64,000 bases of DNA, taken from positions 2,604,001 to 2,668,000 of the forward strand of contig NZ_CP073104.1 of NCBI RefSeq assembly GCF_018138145.1, given 5' to 3'. Position numbers and translations under genes: made by a program. The notes beneath the pieces were generated by a model. The model had not been told where the DNA came from, did not search any database, and saw only the letters and a program-made list of their open reading frames with translations. Positions 24,734 through 34,803 of the stretch are shown piece after piece (position 1 is the stretch's first letter; every line of letters begins with the position of its first letter). The stretch comes from Pseudomonas sp. SCA2728.1_7 (GTDB lineage Bacteria > Pseudomonadota > Gammaproteobacteria > Pseudomonadales > Pseudomonadaceae).

Positions 24734-25036
24734 ATGAACCTCGACCTCGACGAAATAATAAAAGCCCTGGCGCACCCAGTACGGCGAGACATCCTCAACT
24801 GGCTGAAAGACCCGAAGAACGAATTTCCGGAACAGTTGCACAACCACGAGTACGGCATTTGCGCCGGGCAGATCGATCAGCGCTGCGGCCTGTCGCAGTC
24901 GACCGTTTCGGCACACCTCGCGACGTTGCAACGCGCCGGTCTGATCAGCAGCCAGAAGGCCGGTCAATGGCACTTTTTCAAACGTAACGAGGACGTGATC
25001 CAGGCGTTCCTCAGCACCCTCAGTAAAGAGCTCTGA
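24734..25036 (+). CDS. ArsR-family transcriptional repressor
   Basis: A 100-residue winged helix-turn-helix protein: IIKALAHPVRRDILNWL at the start, CAGQIDQRCGLSQSTVSAHLATLQRAGLISSQKAGQWHFFKRN in the DNA-binding core. No CxC metal-binding pair of ArsR or SmtB type is visible in the recognition helix. It has single cysteines at residues 43 and 51, so it may sense something other than metal, such as an electrophile through a thiol. It heads an operon with an MFS exporter and xenB, whose product reduces electrophilic compounds. It is likely autoregulated through the repeats at 24616-24706. Confidence 0.87.
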   Translation: MNLDLDEIIKALAHPVRRDILNWLKDPKNEFPEQLHNHEYGICAGQIDQRCGLSQSTVSAHLATLQRAGLISSQKAGQWHFFKRNEDVIQAFLSTLSKEL

Positions 25037-25070
25037 CCCTTAACGTCAGCCAGCCGACAAGGAAACCTGC

Positions 25071-26237
25071 ATGCCCCTCTCGCTCCTCATCCTCGCCTTG
25101 AGCGCCTTCGCCATCGGCACCACCGAATTCGTCATCATGGGCCTGCTGCCCAATGTGGCGGCCGACCTCGGTGTGTCGATCCCCGGCGCCGGCTGGCTGG
25201 TGACCGGTTACGCCCTCGGCGTGGCGATCGGTGCGCCGTTCATGGCAATGGCCACGGCCAAACTGCCGCGTAAAGCAGCACTGGTCGCGTTGATGGGCAT
25301 TTTTATTGTCGGCAATCTGCTCTGCGCCATTGCCAGTGATTACAACGTGCTGATGTTTGCCCGTGTGATCACCGCGCTGTGTCACGGTGCGTTCTTCGGT
25401 ATCGGCTCGGTAGTGGCGGCCAATCTGGTGCCGGCCAACAAACGCGCTTCGGCAGTGGCTTTGATGTTTACCGGCCTGACCCTGGCCAACGTCCTCGGTG
25501 TGCCGCTGGGCACTGCGCTGGGTCAGCAATACGGCTGGCGCTCGACCTTCTGGGCGGTGACCGTGATTGGTGTGATTGCGTTGATCGGCCTGATCCGCTT
25601 CCTGCCGGCCAAGCGTGACGAAGAGAAACTCGACATGCGCGCCGAACTCGCCGCCCTCAAAGGTGCCGGGATCTGGCTGTCGCTGAGCATGACCGCGCTG
25701 TTCGCCGCTTCCGTATTTACCTTGTTCACCTACGTCGCCCCGCTGCTCGGCGAAGTCACCGGCGTGTCGCCGCGTGGCGTGACCTGGACGCTGATGCTGA
25801 TCGGCCTGGGCCTGACCGTCGGCAACATCATCGGCGGCAAACTCGCCGACAAAGGCATGGCCGCCACGCTGATCGGCGTGTTCATCGCCATGGCCGTGGT
25901 CTCCACCGTACTGACCTGGACCAGCGTCGCGCTGATCCCGACTGAAATCACCCTGTTCCTCTGGGCCACCGCGTGTTTCGCCGCCGTGCCAGCGCTGCAA
26001 GTCAACGTGGTGACCTTCGGCAAAGCCGCACCGAATCTGGTGTCGACCCTGAACATCGGCGCGTTCAACGTCGGCAACGCGCTTGGCGCCTGGGTCGGTG
26101 GCAGCGTCATCGCCCACGGCTATGGCCTGACCAGCGTGCCGCTGGCAGCCGCCGCGCTGGCAGTGCTCGCCCTGCTGGTGACGCTGATTACTTTCCGTCA
26201 GAACGGCAATGCCGATCTGGCCCCGGCAACTAACTGA
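25071..26237 (+). CDS. MFS efflux transporter (DHA1/AraJ type)
   Basis: The 388-residue inner-membrane protein has 12 predicted helices. It begins LSLLILALSAFAIGTTEFVIMGLLPNVAADLGV, the signature of DHA1-type exporters such as AraJ. It has the MFS loop motif GAPFMAMATAKLPRKAALV, and VPLGTALGQQYGWRSTFW in the fifth helix region. It is 34 bp downstream of the arsR gene and 28 bp before xenB, all on the plus strand. The context suggests export of a toxic compound that also induces the reductase. Confidence 0.9.
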   Translation: MPLSLLILALSAFAIGTTEFVIMGLLPNVAADLGVSIPGAGWLVTGYALGVAIGAPFMAMATAKLPRKAALVALMGIFIVGNLLCAIASDYNVLMFARVITALCHGAFFGIGSVVAANLVPANKRASAVALMFTGLTLANVLGVPLGTALGQQYGWRSTFWAVTVIGVIALIGLIRFLPAKRDEEKLDMRAELAALKGAGIWLSLSMTALFAASVFTLFTYVAPLLGEVTGVSPRGVTWTLMLIGLGLTVGNIIGGKLADKGMAATLIGVFIAMAVVSTVLTWTSVALIPTEITLFLWATACFAAVPALQVNVVTFGKAAPNLVSTLNIGAFNVGNALGAWVGGSVIAHGYGLTSVPLAAAALAVLALLVTLITFRQNGNADLAPATN

Positions 26238-26265
26238 TTACTTTCCACTTACGAGGGTTGTAGAC

Positions 26266-27315
26266 ATGGCAACTATTTTTGATCCGATCAAACTCGGCGA
26301 CGTCGAGCTGGCCAACCGCATCATCATGGCCCCGCTGACCCGCTGCCGCGCCGACGAAGGCCGTGTGCCGAACGCGCTGATGGCTGAATACTATGTACAG
26401 CGTGCTTCCGCCGGCCTGATCCTCAGCGAAGCCACGTCGGTGACGCCAATGGGCGTTGGTTACCCGGACACCCCGGGCATCTGGTCCAACGATCAAGTGC
26501 GCGGCTGGGCCAACGTCACCAAAGCCATTCACGGCGCCGGCGGCAAGATCTTCCTGCAACTGTGGCACGTCGGTCGCGTCTCGCACCCGTCGTACCTCAA
26601 CGGTGAAGCGCCGGTGGCACCGAGCGCGATCCAGCCGAAAGGTCACGTCAGCCTGGTGCGCCCACTGGCCGACTACCCAACCCCACGCGCTCTGGAAACT
26701 GCTGAAATCGCCGACATCGTCGACGCCTACCGCACCGGCGCCGAAAACGCCAAAGCCGCCGGTTTCGACGGCGTGGAAATCCACGGCGCCAACGGTTACC
26801 TGCTCGACCAGTTCCTGCAAAGCAGCACCAACCAGCGCACTGACAACTACGGCGGCTCGCTGGAAAACCGTGCGCGCCTGCTGCTGGAAGTGACTGACGC
26901 GGCGATCGAAGTCTGGGGCGCAGGCCGTGTGGGTGTGCACCTGGCACCGCGCGCCGACTCCCACGACATGGGCGACGACAACCTGGCAGAAACCTTCACC
27001 TACGTCGCACGTGAACTGGGCAAGCGCGGCATCGCGTTCATCTGCTCCCGTGAGAAAGAAGGCGCCGACAGCCTCGGCCCGCAACTGAAAGAAGCGTTCG
27101 GTGGCCCGTACATTGCCAACGAAAAATTCACCAAGGACAGCGCCAATGAATGGCTGGCCAGTGGCAAGGCTGACGCTGTGGCGTTTGGCGTGCCGTTCAT
27201 TGCCAACCCGGATCTGCCGGCCCGTTTGCAGGCTGATGCGCCGTTGAATGATGCGCGTCCGGAGCTGTTCTACGCTAAAGGCCCGGTGGGTTATATCGAC
27301 TATCCGACGCTGTAA
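26266..27315 (+). CDS. xenB: Xenobiotic reductase XenB (old yellow enzyme family)
   Basis: The 349-residue FMN-dependent ene-reductase matches what I know of XenB of P. fluorescens. PLTRCRAD at residues 24-31, LQLWHVGRVSHPSY (98-110), and the catalytic HGANGYLLDQFL with His173, Asn176 and Tyr178 are all visible, as is QRTDNYGGSLENRARLL. These enzymes reduce nitrate esters, nitroaromatics, and alpha,beta-unsaturated carbonyls with NADPH. It closes the arsR-MFS-xenB operon and is followed by a strong terminator. The ATG at 26266 follows ACGAGGGT. Confidence 0.93.
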   Translation: MATIFDPIKLGDVELANRIIMAPLTRCRADEGRVPNALMAEYYVQRASAGLILSEATSVTPMGVGYPDTPGIWSNDQVRGWANVTKAIHGAGGKIFLQLWHVGRVSHPSYLNGEAPVAPSAIQPKGHVSLVRPLADYPTPRALETAEIADIVDAYRTGAENAKAAGFDGVEIHGANGYLLDQFLQSSTNQRTDNYGGSLENRARLLLEVTDAAIEVWGAGRVGVHLAPRADSHDMGDDNLAETFTYVARELGKRGIAFICSREKEGADSLGPQLKEAFGGPYIANEKFTKDSANEWLASGKADAVAFGVPFIANPDLPARLQADAPLNDARPELFYAKGPVGYIDYPTL

Positions 27316-27334
27316 GGCATACCGCAGAAACGCG

Positions 27335-27369
27335 AAAGCCCCCGACTTGTGAGAGTCGGGGGCTTTTTT
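27335..27369 (+). terminator. Rho-independent terminator after xenB
   Basis: AAAGCCCCCGACT and AGTCGGGGGCTTT form a 13-bp stem with a short TGTGAG loop and a run of T. Confidence 0.93.
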
Positions 27370-27407
27370 TGTGTTCGCCTGGAGAGCTATTGCGCGGCTG
27401 AGTACGT

Positions 27408-27595
<188 letters not shown>

Positions 27596-27719
27596 CTCAT
27601 TCACATGGACGAAACAAAATCCCTACAAAATGCGTAGCCCGCCACGTATAAACTCCCCGCTGCGAACCTATATAGAAGCAGGCCAATTGACATAAGCTGT
27701 GCCAATTACGCATTTTGTT

Positions 27720-28352
27720 TCATTTGCGCAGGCTGGGGCTCAGGCGCAGCATATCCAACCCTGTATCGACCCAACGCTCGGCCTCGGCATGCAGCTCAAA
27801 GCTGTCCGGCGCCAGAAGCCATCCATACAGAAGGCCATCGATATAGCTGTGAATACTGATGGCCGCGCGGGCGGTGTCGAGATCTTCCGGCAACTGGCCA
27901 CGATTGACCGCATTACGCAACGTCAGAGCGATGCGCTCATTGCAATCGAGACTGACGTCCCGGCGCTGCTGGCGCAAATCGCACATTTCATCGGTGAACT
28001 CGCACTTATGAAACAGAATTTCGTTGATACGCCGGGTTTTCGGGTCCAGCGCAACTTGATGAAACAAATGAATCAGCAGTTGGCGCATGCAGCCCAGCGG
28101 ATCGAGTTCATCCTCACTTTCGCTGGCCTTGGCCAATTCATCCAGCGGCTCACGCAGCGAATCCAGCATGGCCTGGACCAGATCCGCCTTGTTGCTGAAA
28201 TGCCAGTAGATGGCACCGCGCGTGACGCCGGCCATTGTCGCGATGTCGGCCAGCGTCGTACGGGCGACGCCCCTTTCATAAAAGGCTTTCTCCGCCGCTT
28301 CCAGAATCTGGCTACGGGTTTCTTGAGCTTCCTCTTTGGTACGACGGACCAT
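27720..28352 (-). CDS. emhR: TetR-family repressor of the RND efflux operon
   Basis: The 210-residue protein begins [58 protein letters not shown], a TetR helix-turn-helix nearly identical to the TtgR/EmhR/MexR-type repressors of Pseudomonas. The C-terminal ligand-binding domain continues with [24 protein letters not shown]. It represses the divergent efflux operon, and flavonoids, antibiotics or hydrophobic compounds relieve this in homologues. The operator at 28496-28538 lies between the two start codons. In P. putida the same gene is called ttgR, so the name is a matter of group. Confidence 0.92.
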   Translation of the reverse strand: MVRRTKEEAQETRSQILEAAEKAFYERGVARTTLADIATMAGVTRGAIYWHFSNKADLVQAMLDSLREPLDELAKASESEDELDPLGCMRQLLIHLFHQVALDPKTRRINEILFHKCEFTDEMCDLRQQRRDVSLDCNERIALTLRNAVNRGQLPEDLDTARAAISIHSYIDGLLYGWLLAPDSFELHAEAERWVDTGLDMLRLSPSLRK

Positions 28353-28495
28353 GACAGTAAAACCTCAAACAGGATGTTTCAGGGATGGCTGAATATCCGC
28401 TGAATAAAGAGGGGGCGATCTCTCGCGGATCGGCTCCCCGGCCTACAATTTCAAACCTTGCAACGACTTTTGTAACGGGTTGGGTACGCGGCAAA

Positions 28496-28538
28496 GGTAT
28501 TTACAAACAACCATGAACGTAAGTATATTCCTTAGCAA
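28496..28538. promoter_or_regulatory. TtgR/EmhR-type operator
   Basis: The stretch GTATTTACAAACAACCATGA at 28497 and the following ACGTAAGTATATTCCTTAGC matches the established TtgR operator as I remember it almost base for base. It lies in the 266-bp region between emhR and emhA and overlaps likely promoter hexamers. Confidence 0.85.
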
Positions 28539-28618
28539 GCTACTTATCCACCCGGTATCCTTTTTTTACCCTTACACACTTCTTGTGCGCTCTTTGCGCG
28601 CCTGACCCGAGGATCTTC

Positions 28619-29776
28619 ATGCAATTCAAGCCAGCTGTTACCGCTCTGGTCACTGCCGTCGCCCTGGCATCGCTGCTCAGCGGATGTAAAAAGGAAGAAG
28701 CGGCACCGGCCGCTCCACCGCCTCAGGTCGGCGTCGTCACCCTGCAACCACAAGCCTTTACCCTCACGTCTGAACTGCCGGGTCGCACCAGTGCGTTCCG
28801 CATCGCTGAAGTGCGTCCACAGGTCAACGGCATCATTCTCAAGCGTCTGTTCAAGGAAGGCGGCGATGTCAAAGCCGGCCAGCAGCTGTATCAGATCGAT
28901 CCGTCGGTCTATGAAGCGACCCTGAAAAGCGCCGAAGCCAACCTGCGTTCGACCAAGTCGATCTCCGATCGCTACAAGCAACTGGTCGACGAGCAGGCCG
29001 TGAGCCGTCAGGAGTACGACACCGCCGTGTCCAATCGCATGGAATCGGAAGCGTCGTTGCAGACCGCGCAGATCAACGTGCGTTACACCAAGGTTTATGC
29101 GCCGATCTCTGGCCGTATCGGTCGTTCGTCGGTCACCGAAGGTGCACTGGTCAGCAATGGCCAGACCGACGCGATGGCAACGATCCAGCAACTTGACCCG
29201 ATCTACGTCGATGTCACCCAGTCCTCGGTTGAATTGCTGGAACTGCGCCGCGAGCTGGAAAGCGGTCGTCTGCAAAAATCCGGTGAAAACTCGGCAGCGG
29301 TCAAACTGACCCTGGAAGACGGCAGCCAGTACAAGCTCGACGGTAAGCTGGAATTCTCCGAAGTCACGGTCGACCCGACTACCGGTTCGGTAACCCTGCG
29401 CGCGGTGTTCCCGAACCCGGATCACACCCTGCTGCCGGGCATGTTCGTCCGCGCCCAGTTGCAGGCCGGCGTCAACGCTGCGGCCATTCTGGCGCCGCAA
29501 CAAGGCGTGACCCGCGACCTCAAAGGCACCCCGACCGCGCTGGTCGTCGGCGCCGACAACAAGGTCGAACTGCGTCAGCTCAAGGCCAGCCGCACCGTCG
29601 GCAGCCAGTGGCTGATCGAAGACGGCTTGAAAGCGGGCGATCGCTTGATCACCGAAGGGCTGCAGTACGTGCGCCCGGGTGTTCAGGTCAACCCGTCCGA
29701 AGCCACCAATGTCGGCAACAAGAACCCGGCCCCCGCTCAGGCAGCTGACAAAGCCGCCGGCGGCAAAGGGGAGTAA
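28619..29776 (+). CDS. emhA: RND efflux periplasmic adaptor
   Basis: The 385-residue lipoprotein has a lipobox (SLLSGCKKEE, Cys22) and the membrane-fusion-protein domains: barrel-sandwich PQVNGIILKRLFKEGGDVKAGQQLYQIDPSVYEATL, helical hairpin about 95-160, VYAPISGRIGRSSVTEGALVSNGQ, and a beta-barrel region near 210-290. It links EmhB to EmhC across the periplasm. The ATG at 28619 follows GAGGATC. The tail is rich in Ala and Pro. It is first in the emhABC operon (ttgABC in P. putida). Confidence 0.93.
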   Translation: MQFKPAVTALVTAVALASLLSGCKKEEAAPAAPPPQVGVVTLQPQAFTLTSELPGRTSAFRIAEVRPQVNGIILKRLFKEGGDVKAGQQLYQIDPSVYEATLKSAEANLRSTKSISDRYKQLVDEQAVSRQEYDTAVSNRMESEASLQTAQINVRYTKVYAPISGRIGRSSVTEGALVSNGQTDAMATIQQLDPIYVDVTQSSVELLELRRELESGRLQKSGENSAAVKLTLEDGSQYKLDGKLEFSEVTVDPTTGSVTLRAVFPNPDHTLLPGMFVRAQLQAGVNAAAILAPQQGVTRDLKGTPTALVVGADNKVELRQLKASRTVGSQWLIEDGLKAGDRLITEGLQYVRPGVQVNPSEATNVGNKNPAPAQAADKAAGGKGE

Positions 29777-29779
29777 TTC

Positions 29780-32700
29780 ATGTCAAAATTCTTCATCGAC
29801 CGTCCGATTTTCGCCTGGGTAATTGCCCTGGTGATCATGCTGGTCGGGGCACTTTCGATCCTGAAATTGCCGATCAACCAGTACCCGAGCATTGCGCCGC
29901 CGGCCATTGCGATCTCCGTGACCTACCCGGGCGCTTCGGCGCAAACCGTGCAGGACACCGTGGTCCAGGTGATCGAGCAGCAGCTCAACGGTATCGACAA
30001 CCTGCGTTATGTGTCCTCGGAAAGTAACTCCGACGGCAGCATGACCATCACCGCGACCTTCGAGCAAGGCACCAACTCCGACACCGCGCAGGTGCAGGTT
30101 CAGAACAAGCTGAACCTCGCCACCCCGCTGTTGCCGCAGGAAGTGCAGCAACAAGGTATCCGCGTGACCAAGGCAGTGAAAAACTTCCTCTTGGTGATCG
30201 GCGTGGTATCGCGTGACGGCAGCATGACCAAGGACGACTTGTCCAACTACATCGTGTCGAACATGCAGGACCCGATTTCGCGGACCGCCGGCGTCGGTGA
30301 CTTCCAGGTCTTCGGTGCCCAGTACGCGATGCGCATCTGGCTCGACCCGGCCAAGTTGAACAAGTACAACCTGACCCCGGGCGATGTCAGCACCGCGATC
30401 TCGGCACAGAACGTCCAGGTGTCTTCCGGTCAACTCGGCGGCTTGCCGGCGTTGCCGGGCCAGCAGTTGAACGCGACGATCATCGGCAAGACCCGTCTGC
30501 AGACTGCCGAGCAGTTCAAGGCGATCCTGCTGAAGGTTAACCAGGACGGCTCGCAAGTGCGCGTCGGCGACGTCGCTGACGTCGGTCTGGGCGGTGAAAA
30601 CTCGAGCATTTCCGCGCAGTTCAACGGCAGCCCGGCTTCTGGTCTGGCGGTAAAACTGGCCAACGGTGCCAACGCCCTCGACACCGCCAAGGCGCTGCGC
30701 AAGACGATTGACGACCTCAAGCCGTTCTTCCCGCAAGGCATGGAAGTGGTGTTCCCGTACGACACCACCCCGGTGGTGACCGAATCGATCAAAGGTGTGG
30801 TTGAAACCCTGGTCGAAGCGATCGTGCTGGTGTTCCTGGTGATGTTCCTGTTCCTGCAGAACTTCCGCGCCACCGTCATCACCACGATGACTGTGCCGGT
30901 GGTATTGCTCGGTACGTTCGGCATCCTCGCGGCGTTCGGTTTCAGCATCAACACCCTGACCATGTTCGGTATGGTGCTGGCCATCGGTTTGCTGGTGGAC
31001 GACGCCATCGTGGTGGTGGAAAACGTCGAGCGGGTGATGAGCGAAGAAGGCTTGTCACCGAAGGAAGCGACCAAGAAGTCCATGGGCCAGATCCAGGGCG
31101 CACTGGTCGGTATTGCGCTGGTGCTGTCGGCGGTACTGTTGCCGATGGCGTTCTTCAGCGGTTCCACCGGTGTGATCTACAAGCAGTTCTCGATCACCAT
31201 CGTTTCGGCCATGGCCCTGTCGGTTCTGGTTGCACTGATCTTCACCCCGGCGCTGTGCGCCACCATGCTCAAGGCGATTCCGAAAGGTGAACACGGCACG
31301 CCGAAGAAGGGTTTCTTTGGCTGGTTCAACCGCAATTTCGACCGTGGTGTGCAGAGCTACGAGCGCGGTGTCGGCAACATGCTGTCGCGCAAAGCGCCGT
31401 ACCTGCTGGCTTATCTGCTGATCGTGGTCGGCATGATCTGGCTGTTCACCCGCATTCCAACCGCGTTCCTGCCGGAAGAAGACCAGGGCGTACTGTTCGC
31501 CCAGGTGCAGACCCCGGCCGGTTCGAGTGCCGAGCGTACTCAGGTGGTGATCGACGAAATGCGCAGCTACCTGCTGGATAAAGAAGCAGGCGCAGTGTCC
31601 TCGGTGTTCACCGTAAACGGCTTCAACTTCGCCGGTCGCGGTCAGAGCTCTGGTCTGGCGTTCATCATGCTCAAGCCTTGGGACGAGCGTAACGCGGACA
31701 ACAGCGTGTTTGCCTTGGCCCAACGTGCCCAGCAGCACTTCTTCAGTTTCCGCGATGCCATGGTGTTCGCTTTCGCCCCGCCTGCGGTACTGGAGCTGGG
31801 TAACGCCACCGGTTTCGACGTGTTCCTGCAAGACCGCGCCGGTATCGGTCACGAAAAACTGATGGAAGCGCGCAACCAGTTCCTCGGCCTCGCCGCTCAG
31901 AGCAAGGTGCTCTATCAGGTGCGTCCGAACGGTCTGAACGATGAACCGCAATACCACCTGGAAATCGACGACGAGAAAGCCCAGGCCCTTGGCTTGAGCC
32001 TTACCGACATCAACAACACGCTGTCGATCTCCTTCGGTAGTAGCTACGTCAACGACTTCATCGACCGTGGTCGTGTGAAGAAGGTTTACGTGCAAGGTCA
32101 GGCCGGTGCTCGCATGAGCCCTGAAGACTTGAAGAAATGGTACGTGCGCAACAACGCCGGGACCATGGTGCCGTTCTCTGCGTTCGCCAAAGGCGAGTGG
32201 ATCTACGGTTCGCCGAAACTGGCCCGTTACAACGGCGTGGAAGCGATGGAGGTGCTCGGTTCGCCAGCGCCGGGTTATTCCACCGGTGAAGCGATGGCCG
32301 AAGTCGAAGCGATTGCCAAGAAGCTGCCGGCCGGTGTCGGTATCTCCTGGACCGGTCTGTCCTATGAGGAACGTCTGTCGGGTTCGCAAGCGCCGGCGCT
32401 GTACGCCCTGTCGCTGCTGATGGTGTTCCTGTGTCTGGCGGCGTTGTACGAGAGCTGGTCGATTCCGATCGCGGTTATGCTCGTGGTGCCGCTGGGGATC
32501 ATCGGTGCGCTGCTCGCTACCAGCCTGCGCGGTCTGTCCAACGACGTGTACTTCCAGGTAGGCCTGTTGACGACCATCGGTCTGGCGGCTAAAAACGCCA
32601 TTCTGATCGTCGAGTTCGCCAAGGAACTGCATGAACAGGGACGCAGTCTGCGTGATGCGGCGATCGAAGCCTGCCGCATGCGTCTGCGACCGATCATCAT

Positions 32701-32929
32701 GACCTCGCTGGCCTTCGTCCTCGGTGTTGTACCGTTGGCGATCTCCACTGGCGCAGGTTCAGGCAGTCAACATGCGATCGGTACCGGCGTGATTGGCGGT
32801 ATGCTCACGGCCACGATCCTGGCGATCTTCTGGGTCCCACTGTTCTTCGTTACGGTTTCGTCCATCGGCCAGCGTAAGATCGCTGACGAGGATGAAGCTA
32901 CTGAAACTCCTAAAGAGGCTGGCCAATGA
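29780..32929 (+). CDS. emhB: RND efflux inner-membrane transporter
   Basis: The 1049-residue HAE1-family pump begins [41 protein letters not shown]. It includes the TM4 proton-relay region [16 protein letters not shown] with its Asp pair, and the RND motif in which [16 protein letters not shown] is followed by [17 protein letters not shown]. It works as a trimer and exports hydrophobic antibiotics, dyes and aromatic hydrocarbons in EmhB/TtgB homologues. It starts three bases after emhA and overlaps emhC by four bases. The length is as usual. Confidence 0.95.
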   Translation: MSKFFIDRPIFAWVIALVIMLVGALSILKLPINQYPSIAPPAIAISVTYPGASAQTVQDTVVQVIEQQLNGIDNLRYVSSESNSDGSMTITATFEQGTNSDTAQVQVQNKLNLATPLLPQEVQQQGIRVTKAVKNFLLVIGVVSRDGSMTKDDLSNYIVSNMQDPISRTAGVGDFQVFGAQYAMRIWLDPAKLNKYNLTPGDVSTAISAQNVQVSSGQLGGLPALPGQQLNATIIGKTRLQTAEQFKAILLKVNQDGSQVRVGDVADVGLGGENSSISAQFNGSPASGLAVKLANGANALDTAKALRKTIDDLKPFFPQGMEVVFPYDTTPVVTESIKGVVETLVEAIVLVFLVMFLFLQNFRATVITTMTVPVVLLGTFGILAAFGFSINTLTMFGMVLAIGLLVDDAIVVVENVERVMSEEGLSPKEATKKSMGQIQGALVGIALVLSAVLLPMAFFSGSTGVIYKQFSITIVSAMALSVLVALIFTPALCATMLKAIPKGEHGTPKKGFFGWFNRNFDRGVQSYERGVGNMLSRKAPYLLAYLLIVVGMIWLFTRIPTAFLPEEDQGVLFAQVQTPAGSSAERTQVVIDEMRSYLLDKEAGAVSSVFTVNGFNFAGRGQSSGLAFIMLKPWDERNADNSVFALAQRAQQHFFSFRDAMVFAFAPPAVLELGNATGFDVFLQDRAGIGHEKLMEARNQFLGLAAQSKVLYQVRPNGLNDEPQYHLEIDDEKAQALGLSLTDINNTLSISFGSSYVNDFIDRGRVKKVYVQGQAGARMSPEDLKKWYVRNNAGTMVPFSAFAKGEWIYGSPKLARYNGVEAMEVLGSPAPGYSTGEAMAEVEAIAKKLPAGVGISWTGLSYEERLSGSQAPALYALSLLMVFLCLAALYESWSIPIAVMLVVPLGIIGALLATSLRGLSNDVYFQVGLLTTIGLAAKNAILIVEFAKELHEQGRSLRDAAIEACRMRLRPIIMTSLAFVLGVVPLAISTGAGSGSQHAIGTGVIGGMLTATILAIFWVPLFFVTVSSIGQRKIADEDEATETPKEAGQ

Positions 32930-34386
32930 GCAAGTCGCTACTCTCCATCGCAGTCGCCGCCTTCGTGCTGAGCGGTTGCTCGCTGATACCTGACTATCAG
33001 CAGCCTGAGGCTCCGGTCGCAGGTCAGTTCCCGCAGGGCCCGGCGTACTCGCCGGCCCAGGCTCCGGCGCAGGCCGCTGCCGAGCAAGGCTGGAAGCAGT
33101 TTTTCCATGACCCGGCGCTGCAACAGCTGATCCAGGTGTCCCTGGAAAACAACCGTGACCTGCGTGTCGCGGCGCTGAACATCGATGCTTACGCGGCTCA
33201 ATACCGCATCCAGCGTGCCGATCTGTTCCCGGCGGTTTCGGCCAACGCCAGCGGCAGCCGTCAACGTCTCCCGGCTCGCGCATCGACGACTGGCGACTCG
33301 ATGATCAGCAGTTCGTATTCCGCCACCGTCGGCATCAGCGCTTACGAACTCGACCTGTTCGGTCGCGTTCGCAGCCTGAGCGAACAAGCGTTGCAACAGT
33401 ACTTCGCCACTGAAGAAGCACGCCGCAGCACCCAGATCAGTCTGGTCGCCAGCGTCGCCAACGCTTACCTGACCTGGCAGGCGGACAAGGAACTGCTCAA
33501 GCTGACCCAAGACACCCTCGGTGCCTTTGAAGAAAGCTACAAGCTGACCAGCCGCAGCAACGAAGTCGGTGTGGCTTCGGCGCTGGATCTCGCGCAGTCG
33601 CGCACTTCCGTGGAAAACGCCCGGGCACAACTGGCGCGTTACACCCGCCAGGTCGCGCAGGACGAAAACAGCCTGACTCTGCTGCTCGGCACCGGTATCC
33701 CGGCCAACCTGCAAGCGGCCAAACCGCTGTCCGATGACCTGCTCAGCGATGTACCGGCCGGTCTGCCTTCGGACCTGCTGCAACGTCGTCCGGACATTCT
33801 GCAAGCCGAGTACAACCTGAAAGCGGCCAACGCCAACATCGGCGCGGCTCGTGCAGCGTTCTTCCCGAGCATCAGCCTGACCGCCAACGCGGGTAGCCTG
33901 AGCCCGGACCTGTCCGGTCTGTTCAAGGGTGGTTCGGGAACGTGGCTGTTCCAGCCGCAGATCAACCTGCCGATCTTCAACGCCGGCAGCCTGCGCGCCA
34001 GCCTCGACTACGCCAAGATCCAGAAGGACATTGGCGTGGCGAACTACGAGAAGTCCATTCAAACGGCCTTCCAGGAAGTCGCCGACGGCCTCGCCGCACG
34101 TCAGACCTACACCGAGCAGCTGCAAGCGCAGCGTGACTTCGTGCAGGCCAACCAGGATTACTACCGTTTGGCCGAACGTCGCTATCGCATCGGCGTCGAC
34201 AGCAACCTGACCTTCCTCGATGCCCAGCGTCAGCTGTTCAGCGCGCAACAAGCGCTGATCACCGACCGCCTCGCGCAACTGACCAGTGCGGTCAACCTGT
34301 ACAAGGCCCTGGGTGGCGGCTGGAATGCGCAGACCGCGCAGAACGAACCGCTGAAAGAAGAAGCACCGAAGATGAAGTTGTTCTGA
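32926..34386 (+). CDS. emhC: RND efflux outer-membrane channel
   Basis: The 486-residue TolC/OprM-like lipoprotein has a lipobox ([20 protein letters not shown], Cys18) and two OEP repeats (about residues 60-250 and 270-465). Typical segments are [30 protein letters not shown] and [35 protein letters not shown]. It forms the trimeric outer-membrane exit of the pump. Its ATG overlaps the emhB stop codon. A terminator follows. Confidence 0.94.
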   Translation: MSKSLLSIAVAAFVLSGCSLIPDYQQPEAPVAGQFPQGPAYSPAQAPAQAAAEQGWKQFFHDPALQQLIQVSLENNRDLRVAALNIDAYAAQYRIQRADLFPAVSANASGSRQRLPARASTTGDSMISSSYSATVGISAYELDLFGRVRSLSEQALQQYFATEEARRSTQISLVASVANAYLTWQADKELLKLTQDTLGAFEESYKLTSRSNEVGVASALDLAQSRTSVENARAQLARYTRQVAQDENSLTLLLGTGIPANLQAAKPLSDDLLSDVPAGLPSDLLQRRPDILQAEYNLKAANANIGAARAAFFPSISLTANAGSLSPDLSGLFKGGSGTWLFQPQINLPIFNAGSLRASLDYAKIQKDIGVANYEKSIQTAFQEVADGLAARQTYTEQLQAQRDFVQANQDYYRLAERRYRIGVDSNLTFLDAQRQLFSAQQALITDRLAQLTSAVNLYKALGGGWNAQTAQNEPLKEEAPKMKLF

Positions 34387-34408
34387 TCATCATCAGGTGA
34401 ACACAAGG

Positions 34409-34434
34409 AGCCCACCGATTGGTGGGCTTTTTGT
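34409..34434 (+). terminator. Rho-independent terminator of emhABC
   Basis: AGCCCACC-GATT-GGTGGGCT followed by TTTTTG, 22 bp after the emhC stop codon. Confidence 0.92.
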
Positions 34435-34470
34435 TGCCTGTCTGAAAGTTGTGTTGTCTGGGCTGGCCCC

Positions 34471-34535
34471 TTCGCGAGCAGGCTCGCTCCCACAGGGGAT
34501 CGCATTCCAAATGTGGGAGCGAGCCTGCTCGCGAA
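34471..34535. repeat. REP pair (REPIN), G type
   Basis: Inverted G-type REPs (TTCGCGAGCAGGCTCGCTCC and complement). The rest of the 417-bp gap up to the porin gene at 34804 contains no gene that I can support. Confidence 0.95.
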
Positions 34536-34803
34536 GAGGCCGGCATTAGCACCAAAAAATCCGGCTCAATCTTGCGTTCGATAATCGCCCAAAACCCGCT
34601 TTTACCAATTGAATCAAAACATCCGCGCCCCGCACCATTCGCTCCACAAAACCAATAACAACAGGTTCGACACCATGCTCCCGCGCCCTGCCCCGTCCGG
34701 CTGATTGCCGTCGTTTCATCCCTGAACACTTTTCATGTCTGCACCCCGAAAACCGGTGGCAGCGCCCCCGTTCGCCTTAAAAAAACAAGAGAGACCCGAG
34801 CCC

